Shown: piece after piece, positions 54,401-62,969 of the stretch
Layout: each line of letters opens with the position of its first letter
How positions within the stretch are numbered: the stretch's first letter is position 1
Source: Phascolarctos cinereus
Lineage: Eukaryota; Chordata; Mammalia; Diprotodontia; Phascolarctidae
Assembly (NCBI RefSeq): GCF_002099425.1
Contig: NW_018344159.1
Location: 1,426,001-1,490,000, forward strand
Length of the DNA: 64,000 bases
Direction of reading: 5' to 3'
Notes under the pieces: generated by a model
Databases searched by the model: none
Told to the model about the DNA's origin: nothing
What the model saw: the letters and a program-made list of their open reading frames with translations, nothing else
Translations under genes and position numbers: made by a program

Positions 54401-57400
54401 CTTACATATTTAATTTTGATTATTTTTAAAATAGGCTCTGTCAGACTAACCTCATTTCTTTTCTCTGAAAGGGTTACAAGGGAAGGCCTAATTATTACAG
54501 GTCAGAGAAATGCTATAGACATACTAATATTTCAGCCAAGTAGTGACAAAGTCACTTATTCTAAATTTAAAGACAAGAGGGACAGATATGGGCAGATATG
54601 CTGGGAAAGTTAGGTAGAACCAGGACTGGTAGAATAGCTAGACCCAAAAAGTAGTCATTAATAGGTCAATGTTCATTTTGAAGGAGGTTTCTATCAGTGA
54701 CTTTTCTGGCAGTCTCTTGGATGAATATATAGATGACATGTTTATCAAGTTGCAGGTGACTTGAACCTGGAAGGGAAAGCTAAAAGAATGGGATGACAAT
54801 CAGAATCCAAAAAAAATTCTGACAGGCTAAAACGATGGGCCAAGTCTAATTAAAATGAAATAGCAAAAAAGTGTCAACTCCTATACCTGTGCTTGAAACA
54901 AAATAAAACAAAAATACAAAAAAACCCCAACTGGACAAGTACTGGATAGTGAGGAGTATAGTGGACAATCATCATGCAAAAAATTTTACAGTTTCAGTGG
55001 ATTGCAAGCTCAAAATAAGACAACAGTGTGAAGAAGCGGTCAAAAAAGGTGATGCTATTTTAAACCATATTGATAAGCAAAGTGTTTAATTCTGGGTAGC
55101 TAACTCTTGATGAAGATATGAGTAGGGTACATAAAGGTTTATTTTTCCCCTCTATCATGTGGTCTTTGTTAATCCACTTGTTCTCAGTTTGCTCCAAAGT
55201 CCAGGATCTTGGAAATAAGTAGGTGGGGGCAGCTAGGTAGTGCAGTGGATAGACCTCCAGCCTTGGAATCATGAGGACCTGCGTTCAAATCCGGCCTCAG
55301 ACACTTGACACTTACCAGCTGTGTGACCCTGGGCAAGTCACTTAACCCCCATTGCCTCATGAAAAAAAAAAGGAAATAAGTAGGTGATCACGAGGGTCAG
55401 AAGGTATTAGCAAGCTGTGAAGCATTACAGGTTTGGGTAAAGAGGATTTACATTACTCAATTACCAACTGAATAGTTCCACAAAGCTACTTTGAAGTTTA
55501 CTCCCCTTTCATTTGCCCTGATTTAAAAAAAAAGAATTCCTAAGTTACATAAAATTAAGTATAATGGACTGGCATGGTCTACACGGTTACTTTCAGCATC
55601 TCAACAGAATTTATTTTAGAACAAGGAATATTCAGGTTACCAAAATCATTTTCTTCAGTCTCAATCTCCACCTTCCAGAAAGGAAAGTTTCAGCCATCTC
55701 CTCATAAAAGAAATCTTCACACTCTCTGGGAAATCCACTTTAAAATCATGTGTAACATGGACTTTGTTCTGCACATGCCCAGATCACCCAACAGAGAGGC
55801 ATCCACATGGGAGATGCTAGGGACCTGCTTCCGAAAGAAGATGATTGGTGGGGGCTTGAGGTAGCGGGGCAGAAAGACTAGACATCTTCCACACCCTATA
55901 AAGGCACCAAAGAGCCCTGGGGGAAGGGCAAAATGAGATGGGTCTGTCCCTCTAGGCAGCGGGGACCGGGACAATTAGTAACAGATGAGATGACCACTCT
56001 GAATGATGCTCATCAGCCCTTGAATAAAACACACTTACTTCTCAACAGTGAATGACTGAGCAGAAATCCCATTCCCGCCAAGCATGTCACTGGCCCATCT
56101 AGGGACATCCAGAGCTTTGCCACAGTTGTTTCTTTCCATGGCAGAAATCATTTCAGGGCCGGCCTTGCCTGGTCATTCAAGTGCCCAAGCTGTGGGCAGA
56201 CATGTAGGCCCAGGCTGATCTCTGTGAGCATATTAGACAATTTCTACTTGATGAGCTAGTTTCTAGCCAAGGGGACCCCAAACTGCTTCATGTATAGGGT
56301 TCAGACATCCAAATGGTCCAGCAAGGCCAGAAATATGGGGCAACATCTTCTGTTTAGGCTTTTCCACAATGACCATGAGGACCATGCTTGTGACCAAGGC
56401 TCACAGTGCAAACTTGGCCTCAATCTGGGAAGCTGATATTCCTCACATACTGGCATCTAACAGAAGTCCCATGCCCAACCATCCTCACACACAGCAACAG
56501 GTGCATTGGTGATCCAGCTCTTGGAGCCATTCAGAGTGTAGCTCTTGCTGGCTGCATGGTAGTAGGTTTAAATCTCCATTCTGGCCAAGTTACTTCTCAA
56601 ATCAACCCAGGAGTTCACCCTTTGCCAGTCAGGGCAGGAACTACTCATGACTCGCCAGTATCCACCATCTACATGCTCTAGCTCTCAGGCCAAAAGACCG
56701 TACGCCAAAGACGAGGTCCCTGCACAGCCACATCCAGTAACGGTGGGACCTAGCATGGTCACTCCCCTAATTTATGAAATGATCTGTGCTTCATTCTGCT
56801 CAGCTAGGGGGATCCAGGGCATCAGCCTTTTCAGACAATAGGCTTAGAAAGTATCTCAGGTTAGAATCTCATCTGGGGTCAGTTGTGATTCCAGCAACAA
56901 TGGGTCCCACCATTTGAAGGTAAGACAGGAAGCTTAACCTCTCACCAAGTTCAGGACTGGGCTGTAGCCTTGCCTAAGGAACCAGGTGGAGACACTCTTC
57001 AGTGCCATGAGGAGAAAAGCTAGCTTGCCTTAGCTGCTCAGAGCCCAAGGTCAGCATAGAGCAGGATTCTAGAGATTGATGCGAATAATATTCCACAGTA
57101 GATTACATTGTTACAGTCATACAACTGACCTAAAAGCCTAGAAAACAGAAGATCCCATTGTATTTACTACGTGTTAACTATTTAAAAAAAACCCATTTCA
57201 TTTGATAAAGTAAAAACACCTCATTAAAAGCATCTTCTTTAACCAGTAATCTCTCACACCTATGTCAAAATTGTGGAAGATTCTTTAAAAGATGTAACAA
57301 TAGAAATAATTTTGATCAAATAGGAAACAAGCTAGCCACATGTGTTCATCACCATCCTGGAGGTTAGAGTATCTATCATAAGACTGCCTGAAGACAGTGA

Positions 57401-60400
57401 AGTCTTCCAGATGCTCCCTTCGGTAGATGTCATTGTCTCAATCTGTCAAGCTCTAGGACACAATAGTGCCTTCTACTTTAGGGAGAGTCATTCAAGAATT
57501 CAGCCTAATTATCCACACAGCAAAAACCAACCAAATGAAGAATGCCTATTGTCCAGACTATGGAGTGCAGTTGGACAAGCAAACCATAGAGTTGGTCCAT
57601 TAGTACGTATGTTGTGGGCAGTCAGGACAGATGCACAATGAAGTAGACCCAGAACTGAATAGGGGAGTTATCTGCATTGCTCTGGAGAAATCGTACAGAG
57701 ATTTTAATGACCCCCAAGTTTCTTCCTGAAATACAGACATATCTTTTTAACTGCAAACTTTTCCGGTGATAGTGTGCAGTGATAAATGGTGGAATACTAC
57801 AAACAAAATAATTAAAGAGGCTGGTTACCCAGAGGGATTGAAGAGATACTTAGTGCCTGAGAGTAGACTGCAAGACATTTCCCATGAAGAACTGCATGGA
57901 AGAAACAGCACAAAGGAGATCATCCATCAGAGAGATGTGTTAGTCAAGTAGCAACAGGCTGAGATAACTGACTAGACAGCCTCTCATAGCTTTGTCATCA
58001 GTGACAAAGTATCTGAAGGAGAGCCCCCTACAGCAGATTTTTGGCAGGACCTGGGTCAAAAACTGCACAGGATGGGAAGCTGCGGATGATCTGTGAACTG
58101 CACCACTAGAGGGAGTACTCTAAACCACAATATCACAAATCAAATGCAGTCGCTGCCAAACTGCTGATGCAAAGGGAAGGAAGAAAAGCCAGAAGAATAG
58201 GCTATAGTCTAACATCAAGATTACTGAATGAATAATTTTGAAGAACTTTAAAAACCACTGAAGAATAAAAGGAATAGAACCAGAAGTTTACACAATAACA
58301 ACACTGTAAAAACAAACAACTTTGAAAGTTGTAAAAATTAAGATCAACAACGACCTTCTTTTTCCAGTGGATTAGGGAAATGGGAGGAAGAGTAAATAGA
58401 TATCTGTTAATTAAAAAGAGAGGCTAATTAAAAAGAGAGGCCGGAGAGGCTATAGCGATGGAATGTTGTGTGCTTATCTGTTTTATTCTGTTATAACAGA
58501 GCTCTCACAGGGTGGGACACAACCTAGAAAAGTTTGCAGTGTGAAAATAAAAGTCTGATTCTAACTGCCCTTCCACCTTCTGAGATTAGGAAGCTCTTAC
58601 TTGATGTGCTCAAATCCCTCTTGGAGGTAATCCTTCTGAGAGTTTATCTCACACTTACCTAATTCCAAAACAGTAGAAGTGTTTTGGGGAGCGTGCTTGA
58701 TTTTTCACTCTCAGTCCTTCCTCAAGCTTCTGACAGACTTTATGTGCTCTTTACTAGTGGAGAGTAAAGTCCAATATTACTCTGAAACCACATACCTTGT
58801 CCAGCCCTCCTTGAGCGCTTCACTGCATAACTGGGGAGAAAAGAGACATATTCCATTAATCATCAAAGCATTTTTAGAAGGGAAAAAATGCATTAATACT
58901 TCTCTTTTATAGAAGGGGAGTCTGTGACATATATACCTCTATTAGATATATGATACCTGAAAATGAAATCCCAAACGTTTAGTCTTTTCAGATCTACCTT
59001 CATTAGCCATATACTTGACAGATAGGATAGAGATGCAGATGTGCAGGGGTGGGTGTGATCTTAAGGCCAGACATTTTTAATACTGGGGAGTACACAGCTG
59101 TCTAGCTTCAAATAAGAATCCATGTGTACAACTTGACAGGCCTCCATGTATATTATTTTGCCAAGAGTAGACGTACTCTCTAAAATGACTACCAAGTTCC
59201 AAAACGATTAAGTGGACAAACCAGTAGCCCACATCTAGGCAGCAGAAGGTTCACTGGCTCTGGCTTCAGGGGATTTAGGTTCAAATCTCACCTCTGATGC
59301 TTGCTCCCTGTGACATCTTAGGGAAATCACTTAGCTTCCTTGGGCTTTACTTTCTTCACTTGTAAAAGCAGGAGGTTGGACTAGATGACCTCTGAGGACC
59401 TTTTTGGCTCTAGATCTATGATCATATGATCTGCCAGGCAGCTGATTTTAGGAATTCTTCCTCATAGAATATCCAAAGTACAAACCTGCTTTAACTGCTG
59501 GTCAGAGTAACCCAGCCAGGCACAGGAAGTAGTATATGCAGGGTAGCCACACTCCAACATCTGTTCCTCTGTAAAGACAATTCTTCAAGTGAGTATCTGA
59601 TATTGCCTAGCGGGCAATTTTGCTGGAAAAAGAGGTCTAGAACTACCTATGGCTTACCTTTTGCTATTCATGTAAACCCCAATCACATGCTAAGGGACAT
59701 GTGGTTTCCCTATTAACATCTTTCCCTAAACAGATCACAGCTGCTACCTACCTGGCAATCAGAGACTACCATTTTGGCTGATATGATTTGGTAAGCACCT
59801 ACTATGTGGTAGGCATTGTACTCAACACAAAGAATAAAAAAAAAGATAGGTCCTGCCCTCAAAGAGCTTACTTTCTAAAGTGTAAATAGGGTGGTACCAG
59901 AATGACTAAGTCTCTTTTTCAATGTTTCAACTCCCTGGAATCTTCTAGAGCAGGGGTTCTTAACCAAGACTCATTTCAGGGGCTCTATGAACTTTTTTTT
60001 TCACTAATGTCGAATTAAAATTTAGCATTTCCCTCAGTTACAGAGTTTATTTTGTGCATTTAAAAACCCTTTTCTAAGAAGGGGTCCATAGCCTTCACAA
60101 ACACAGATGAAGAACTCTAAACAACTCTCTAAGACTCTAAGTCACAAAGAAAGTGGCTATCTGCATTAGTAGAGGAAGTTTCTTCATTAGGGAGTTTCCC
60201 ATACTAGTGGAACCACAGGCCCAAACCCTACCCCTATGACTAAAATACATTCAAGATTCCCTTCATGCTGACTTCTGACTAAAGGCCTCATTGCAAAGTG
60301 AGTGAGACATTCAGTATGATAAAATATACCCTAAGGCATGTAACATTCTTGTATAGAAAGCTTACCCTGACAACTAACAACATTAGAAGCTTACATGTAA

Positions 60401-62969
60401 CTAGTGAAAAGTAAAATACTACATAAAAGCTAAAAAAAAGAGAAAAAGAAGGCAAAATTTCAATCAACATACCTCTTTCCTTTTTGCCAATGCTCCCCTT
60501 CTGCAGTATTTCTGAAAATATAACAATGCTGATTATCCATTCTTTCAGACAAGGAATGGTTCTACTCTATTTATACAACAAAAAATGCTGCCAAACAGCA
60601 TCTTCTAAATGACTTACCATAGGCTTCCTCTTCAGATAAGGCATCTGTGATGTACCTGAAATCTATGCAGGATAATAACTGCATGGGGTCCTGGCAGTAC
60701 AACGGCAAAGAGGGAAAAAGCAAATAGGAAAAAGAAAAAAATGCATCCTGATTAAATACAAATAATGATGGTGTTTGTAGGACTGTGTTGACAAAAAAAT
60801 GTGGCTGGGCCTGCTCCTCTAAATGAATGTACCTTTGGAGGTCATGTTGACTTGGTTAGGCTGCCAAGATTCTACTTCATCAGCAACTGGCCTGATCTCA
60901 TGTCCCTCCTCACCACTTTTCTCTTGCCCTTCCAGCCCCTTGCCCTCCCTGCAAAGGTTAGTCTGAAACAAAACTGTAAGGCACAACTTAGTACAGCCAG
61001 GCCTTATTTCCTCAGACATAGCCCCACCCTTTGCTCCTCTTTCACCTTACCCCCTCCCTTCTTCACCATCACTGAAATCTGCTTCCAGCTAGCTGTTGTT
61101 TGGGAAGCATAAAATAAATCCATTCACACTGAGATATAAATGACTGATGTTTTAATGTATTATCCCTCTTGAGGGTATTTATATTTTAAGAGAGGACTTC
61201 CATTTTCATACTTTTATTAAGTCTCCATCTGTACTTGTCACTAAAAAAAAGGTACCATCTTGCTATATAAAATTTTGCTTTTCTCTTTCAGATTGTAAGA
61301 AAACAATTTTTAAAGGATCTCTATCTCCTCATATTTTGGCTTATTATACTATTCAATTCAAATAAAACACCATATTGTCAAGGCAATAGATGATGCCACT
61401 AAGGGAGAAATTCATAGAACTGATAAAAAGCAGGAGCCCTTCCCCAAATGATGGGCATGCCTGCAAGTTCCAGTTCTTTAATGCCACAAAGAGAGCTGCT
61501 ATAAACATTTTAGAACATATAAAGCAAAGGTTCTTTTCCTTTTCCCCCAATCATCTTTGGAAATAGACCTAGCAGTGATATTGCTATCCCTATGGGCTGG
61601 GTAGAGGTGAAGCTCACAGCAGATGTTCCATTATTTTGCCTACATCCCACTAATTATAAACAAGTGCATAGGCCACTGAAAAAATATCTAAGAATCCTTT
61701 AGGACAGACCAACATTGTTCTTATCTTTGATTTTGTCCACATTCTTCCTCCTCAGTAGTCAAGTGGCCCACATTGGTATCAATATAAAGCTTTTAAGTAA
61801 CAGAAGGAAAAGGGCTAAGCCACAATCTTCCTAGGCAGGCATCACAGTGATCTCCAAATCCTGTTCTAGGCCATTTATCCTTGGAATCAACGTGAATGGT
61901 TGAGTACAGATGTTCATACTTTTAATACCAGCATACCAGAAGAAGCTTAGGTTTTAAATAGACTTTTTGCTTCGTGATTGTAGGGACATTGAGCCAGTTA
62001 CTCTACTTATTATAAAGCATAATAACTGTGCCAGCTCTGCTGATGCCCTGTTCCAATATTCCATGGTGCATGTAGACAGGCTCAGGTTTTGAAGGCTTAT
62101 ACCAGTGGAGCACAGACTTTAGCAGGCCCTACCCAGCTGGAAAGGCTTCCAGGAGACAACCAGAGACATTTGCTGTTGCAGACCAGCCTTTCTGAGCCGA
62201 GCGAGGCTTATCACCAGGGTAGTTGTTCAGTTACAGAAAATCTCCAATACCATCTTTCTTTGAGCTGTCTGGTTGGGAGAGGGAGTATGCCTACACCGAC
62301 AAAATTACAACTCCCTCAAGGACTGAAGGAAGTAACTGGGCTTCAGTGATACAATGAGTATAATTTAAAAGCATTTTCTTACCATGTCAACAAGTAATTT
62401 CCAAAGGGGCTGTTAAAAAAAAGACATTTATTAAACTTATGTGCAAAAGTAGCCCAACACACACCCACATCACTTTTTTTGCCTGATAGAAAATGTGTCA
62501 GCACCAAACTGATTCCATGTGACAAATATCTATGTTGTCCTCTTTCCCAACATTTTCTCCCTATGGCCTTCTGTTTTCTCCTACACCTTTGCCATCTCCT
62601 CCTCCACTTGGTTCTTTTCTTTCTGTATTCCTTTCATTTCCCCATCCCTCCTCACACCTTTGAGGAAAACAAACCAATTCTCAGTGTCTCCAAATCACAG
62701 AAAACCTGTCCCTACCCACCCCTCCTCCTCACTAAAAACCAGATTTAGGAAAATACTATCAGCCTTTTGTCATACATTAGGCATATTCACAAGCAAAAGA
62801 CCAATGCCCCGTAAATGCTAATCATGTTAATGAAAAAGATAATCCAACTAAGCTTAATCTTAAGGAAATTTTACCACTTTACCTTTCCCTCCTGTTTGGC
62901 CCACAAGTCCCACAATGCATTTAAAACAGCTGCTGTAGCCAAATGCACAACGCCTTTCTCTGGGCCAAT
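41503..62969 (-). CDS. ENOSF1: ENOSF1, enolase superfamily member 1 (all but the N-terminal exons; one exon frameshifted)
   Basis: Mandelate-racemase-type enolase-superfamily enzyme, described as a mitochondrial L-fuconate dehydratase and historically as rTS, the antisense neighbour of TYMS. Coding exons in transcription order: 62883-62969, 62383-62409, 60618-60690, 60473-60511, 59486-59568, 58796-58830, 52161-52248, 50021-50154, 47383-47424, 46285-46414, 45341-45440, 43525-43606, 41503-41604. All introns are GT-AG, and phases agree except across the exon noted below. Catalytic marks are all visible: FKVKVG (base lysine), [18 protein letters not shown] and GEQ (metal ligands), [11 protein letters not shown] (histidine). 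Human ENOSF1 has 443 residues; the part before IGPEKG lies right of the window. Exon 50021-50154 is 134 bases where 135 are expected, and the frame closes soon after RWDV. That is either real loss of function or an assembly error. Confidence 0.93.
41609..41646 (+). repeat. (AAT)n microsatellite abutting an ENOSF1 3' splice site
   Basis: About ten AAT units on the plus strand; as (TTA)n on the ENOSF1 strand it occupies the polypyrimidine-tract position of the last intron. Confidence 0.95.
42050..42200 (+). repeat. Marsupial CORE-SINE, altered 3' part
   Basis: GGGCAGCTAGGTGGTACAGT, TGAATTCAAATGTGGCCTCA, then an abrupt shift to CCAACTAAAACGACTGAATA. A MIR scrap (GATCCTCACAACAACC) lies just upstream at 41950-42045. 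Confidence 0.75.
42245..42425 (-). repeat. Long marsupial CORE-SINE
   Basis: GTTGTTCAATCGTTTTAGTT, GACCCCGTTTGGGGTTTTCT, ATGAGGAAACTGAGGCAAAC. Inverted relative to the SINE at 42050; their ends pair over about 30 bases. Confidence 0.8.
42765..42885 (+). repeat. MIR-type SINE fragment
   Basis: AGTAGCATGGTGTAATAGAC, GGATTCAAGTGTTGCCTCTG, GAGCCAGTCACTTAACTTCT. Confidence 0.6.
42890..43445 (+). mobile_element. Possible LTR fossil
   Basis: A 550-base block free of SINE and LINE signatures with a TATA-like GCTATATAGGAAC near 43097 and TTTGTCTTTATTATACC near 43206. Termini are not identified; tentative. Confidence 0.2.
43525..43606 (-). CDS. ENOSF1: ENOSF1 coding exon
   Basis: Encodes (R)[15 protein letters not shown] and [12 protein letters not shown]; acceptor TTCTCCTAG, donor GTAGGC; 82 bases, phase 2 to 0. 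Confidence 0.93.
44050..44275 (+). repeat. MIR-type CORE-SINE
   Basis: ACACGGTATAGTAGAAGAAG, TTCAGTTTCCTCATCTATAA, GAAAGCACTCTGTAACCCTT, ATATGAATGCTGTTGCTACT. Confidence 0.65.
44690..44785 (+). repeat. L2 LINE 3' end fragment
   Basis: CTGTATCCCCAGTGCTTTGC, ACACAATAAGCACTAAATTC, GTTCATTCATTC. Confidence 0.55.
44945..45315 (+). repeat. Non-LTR 3'-end family A
   Basis: ACTTTGATAGATTTAGCTCT, GCTATCCACATCCAGAGAAA, GGAGTCTGAATGCAGATCAA, ATGACTAATGTGAAAATATG, ending AATTAAAAATTAATTAATTA. It ends only about 25 bases from the donor of ENOSF1 exon 45341-45440. Confidence 0.75.
45341..45440 (-). CDS. ENOSF1: ENOSF1 coding exon with catalytic histidine motif
   Basis: Encodes (I)[16 protein letters not shown] and [16 protein letters not shown]; acceptor CCTTTCAG, donor GTCAGT; 100 bases, phase 1 to 2. 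Confidence 0.93.
45842..45990 (+). repeat. Short marsupial CORE-SINE
   Basis: GGGGCAGCTAGGTGGCACAC through TTTACCCCAACTGCCTCACA and an A-rich tail. Confidence 0.9.
46005..46145 (+). repeat. Short marsupial CORE-SINE, in tandem with the previous one
   Basis: GGGGGCAGATAGGTGGTTTA through CACTTAACCCCAACTGCCTC; it inserted next to or into the tail of the SINE at 45842. CCCAGCAGA and CCAGCAGACA at the two ends may be the target-site duplication. Confidence 0.88.
46285..46414 (-). CDS. ENOSF1: ENOSF1 coding exon
   Basis: Encodes [20 protein letters not shown] and [20 protein letters not shown], then KFQ plus one base; acceptor TATCTCCAG, donor GTAAGG; 130 bases, phase 0 to 1. Confidence 0.93.
47383..47424 (-). 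CDS. ENOSF1: ENOSF1 42-base exon
   Basis: Encodes [14 protein letters not shown] with the third metal-ligand glutamate in GEQ; acceptor T10-AG, donor GTAAGT; phase 0 to 0. Confidence 0.92.
47580..47700 (-). repeat. L2 LINE 3' end
   Basis: AATATTTATTAAATGTCTAC, GTGCCAGGCACTGTGCTAAG, GAGCTTACAATCTAATGGGG. A smaller piece of the same kind is at 47170-47225. Confidence 0.65.
48110..48292 (-). repeat. Long marsupial CORE-SINE, shortened
   Basis: CATGATCCCATTTGGGGTTT, AAGTGACTTGCCCAGAGTCA, CTTCCTGACTCCAGGCCCCA. Confidence 0.8.
48384..48447 (+). repeat. (TATC)n microsatellite
   Basis: About sixteen uninterrupted TATC units in an ENOSF1 intron. Confidence 0.95.
48480..48960 (+). repeat. L2 LINE 3' region
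   Basis: CAACTAGATGTCTCATAGAT, AAACTCAACATGTCCAAAAC, CATCACATTAATTCAGGTCC, AGATGCTTAATAAATTCTTC. The same region in reverse is at 52770-53480. Confidence 0.65.
49150..49375 (-). repeat. Long marsupial CORE-SINE
   Basis: TATGACCCCATTTTGGGTTT, CAGATGAAGAAACTGAGGCA, CAGCACTCTATCCACTGTGC. Confidence 0.87.
49549..49696 (+). repeat. Short marsupial CORE-SINE
   Basis: GGGGCAGCTAGGTGGCGCAG through CACTTAACCCCAATTGCCTT and A9. AAGTCAGAG / AAGTCATAG flank it. Confidence 0.92.
49697..49865 (-). repeat. MIR-related SINE
   Basis: TCATAGAATCCTAAGTTTTA, GATAAGGAAACTGAGGCTAG, GTGACTTGCCCAGCATTACA. Ends about 155 bases from the frameshifted ENOSF1 exon. Confidence 0.65.
50021..50154 (-). CDS. ENOSF1: ENOSF1 coding exon with metal ligands, apparent 1-base deletion
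   Basis: Acceptor CCCTTTAG and donor GTAGGA are good. The first frame gives [11 protein letters not shown]; the rest reads [20 protein letters not shown] and [14 protein letters not shown] in another frame. The exon is 134 bases against 45 codons expected, and the gap falls in GTGCC/GAAGC near 50122-50124 (minus strand), not in a homopolymer. Read straight, a TAA follows within nine codons. The exon is otherwise well conserved, so the loss would be recent or an artefact. Confidence 0.9.
50555..50702 (-). repeat. Short marsupial CORE-SINE
   Basis: GAGGGTTAAGTGACTTTACC, CACACAGCTAGTAAGTGTCA, CTATCCACTGTGCCACCTAC. Confidence 0.9.
51040..51190 (+). repeat. MIR-type SINE fragment
   Basis: ACATAGTGGCAGCGTGGATA, GTGGGCAAGTCATTTAATTT, CTCAATATCTCTGGCAGCTC. 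Confidence 0.5.
51190..52150. other. ENOSF1 intron, no recognised feature
   Basis: About 960 bases of A+T-rich intron. Short open frames on both strands have no familiar motif. I see no secure repeat. Confidence 0.5.
52161..52248 (-). CDS. ENOSF1: ENOSF1 coding exon with catalytic lysine motif
   Basis: Encodes (R)[17 protein letters not shown] and [12 protein letters not shown]; acceptor TTTTTTAG, donor GTAAAT; 88 bases, phase 2 to 0. The second lysine of KVK is the family's general base. Confidence 0.92.
52770..53480 (-). repeat. L2 LINE, longer 3' segment
   Basis: CAACAAACATTTATTAAAAG, then TGGTAGCTGTACGAGTAGAG, TGGACATGTTGAGTTTGAGA, TGGGACATCCATTAAAAAAT, GGAATCATTGGCCTGGAGAC: reverse complement of the L2 3' region. 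Confidence 0.65.
53715..53958 (-). repeat. MIR-type CORE-SINE
   Basis: TTTGATCCTCACAAGGACCC, TGTGAGGAAACTGAGTCAGC, GTGACTTGCCCATCATCACA, TATCCACTGTGTCACTTAGC. Confidence 0.7.
54400..55080 (+). repeat. CR1/L3-type LINE remnant
   Basis: GGCTCTGTCAGACTAACCTC matches the run-in to the reverse transcriptase palm. Later ACATGTTTATCAAGTTGCAG, TCTGACAGGCTAAAACGATG and CAGTGGATTGCAAGCTCAAA correspond to the ADDT...KCKVL...VDxKL part. Same family as 7806-8690, plus strand, broken and old. Confidence 0.6.
55226..55370 (+). repeat. Short marsupial CORE-SINE with exact 15-bp target-site duplication
   Basis: GGGGCAGCTAGGTAGTGCAG through CACTTAACCCCCATTGCCTC and A10. GGAAATAAGTAGGTG occurs at 55211-55225 and 55371-55385, suggesting a young insertion in the ENOSF1 intron. 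Confidence 0.95.
55590..57060 (-). pseudogene. Processed pseudogene of GCDH (glutaryl-CoA dehydrogenase)
   Basis: Intronless copy of a mitochondrial acyl-CoA-dehydrogenase-family mRNA. On the minus strand a start-like ATG (57008-57006) begins [11 protein letters not shown], like GCDH MALRGVSVRLL. Then come [65 protein letters not shown] and [11 protein letters not shown]-terminus FTVEK then stop follows near 56030. Several stops, frame changes and at least two internal deletions are present, so it is dead. The following 400 bases with a reverse-strand AATAAA at 55615-55610 are probably the source mRNA's 3'UTR. It lies in the same transcriptional direction as the host intron of ENOSF1. Identification is from remembered human GCDH sequence. 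Confidence 0.85.
57330..58170 (+). repeat. RTE-clade LINE, C-terminal reverse transcriptase region
   Basis: The plus strand gives [20 protein letters not shown] and, in another frame, [48 protein letters not shown]. They match the RTE-type C-terminus (VQLDGxxIELVxxYVYLG, ERxxLxxxxxxxIxNEELxxR, IxxxIxxxK). It is broken, with several frame changes. The GCDH pseudogene lies just left of it. Confidence 0.65.
58200..58445 (+). repeat. Non-LTR retrotransposon 3'-end family B
   Basis: GAATAATTTTGAAGAACTTT, AGAACCAGAAGTTTACACAA, AACTTTGAAAGTTGTAAAAA, TAGATATCTGTTAATTAAAA. A 17-base unit CTAATTAAAAAGAGAGG occurs at its end, preceded by a near copy. A scrap of what looks like the same family is at 54300-54380. 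Confidence 0.45.
58796..58830 (-). CDS. ENOSF1: ENOSF1 35-base exon
   Basis: Encodes [11 protein letters not shown] plus two bases of Arg; acceptor CTCCCCAG, donor GTATGT; phase 0 to 2. Confidence 0.9.
59228..59432 (+). repeat. MIR-type CORE-SINE
   Basis: GGTTCACTGGCTCTGGCTTC, GGTTCAAATCTCACCTCTGA, GGAAATCACTTAGCTTCCTT, GGACTAGATGACCTCTGAGG, TCTAGATCTATGATCATATG. Confidence 0.7.
59486..59568 (-). CDS. ENOSF1: ENOSF1 coding exon
   Basis: Encodes (E)[15 protein letters not shown] and [12 protein letters not shown]; acceptor CTTTACAG, donor GTTTGT; 83 bases, phase 1 to 0. Confidence 0.92.
59785..59890 (-). repeat. L2 LINE 3' end fragment
   Basis: GTAAGCACCTACTATGTGGT, CCTGCCCTCAAAGAGCTTAC. 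Confidence 0.6.
59952..60122. mobile_element. Possible hAT-type DNA transposon remnant
   Basis: Begins CAGGGGTTCTTAACCAAGAC and ends near AGAAGGGGTCCATAGCCTTC and GATGAAGAACTCTAAAC, a weak inverted match of the head. Such CAGGGGTTCTTAACC termini occur in short hAT-like elements. No target-site duplication is clear. Confidence 0.35.
60473..60511 (-). CDS. ENOSF1: ENOSF1 39-base exon
   Basis: Encodes (E)[12 protein letters not shown] plus one base; acceptor TATTTTCAG, donor GTATGT; phase 1 to 1. Confidence 0.9.
60618..60690 (-). CDS. ENOSF1: ENOSF1 coding exon
   Basis: Encodes [20 protein letters not shown] and EEAY; acceptor TACTGCCAG, donor GTAAGT; 73 bases, phase 0 to 1. Confidence 0.92.
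61440..61610 (-). repeat. L1-like LINE fragment
   Basis: TGCCACAAAGAGAGCTGCTA, AGAACATATAAAGCAAAGGT, GGAAATAGACCTAGCAGTGA: a second copy of the 3' part of the block at 31505-32190. Confidence 0.5.
61610..62380. other. ENOSF1 intron, no recognised feature
   Basis: About 770 bases with no secure repeat. A plus-strand open frame at 62089-62349 (86 codons) has no domain or family resemblance that I know. Confidence 0.4.
62383..62409 (-). CDS. ENOSF1: ENOSF1 27-base micro-exon
   Basis: Acceptor TTTTTTTTAACAG and donor GTAAGA flank nine codons, PLWKLLVDM, matching human PVWKLLVDM. Confidence 0.9.
62883..62969 (-). CDS. ENOSF1: ENOSF1 coding exon (first in window)
   Basis: Acceptor AATAG reads at 62974-62970, donor GTAAAG from 62882; 87 bases, phase 0. 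Encodes [20 protein letters not shown] and DLWAKQEGK, the capping-domain helices. Confidence 0.92.

Noticed and set aside
55717-55974. 85-codon minus-strand open frame as a novel gene
   Set aside because: It falls in the presumed 3'UTR of the GCDH retrocopy and has no recognisable domain.
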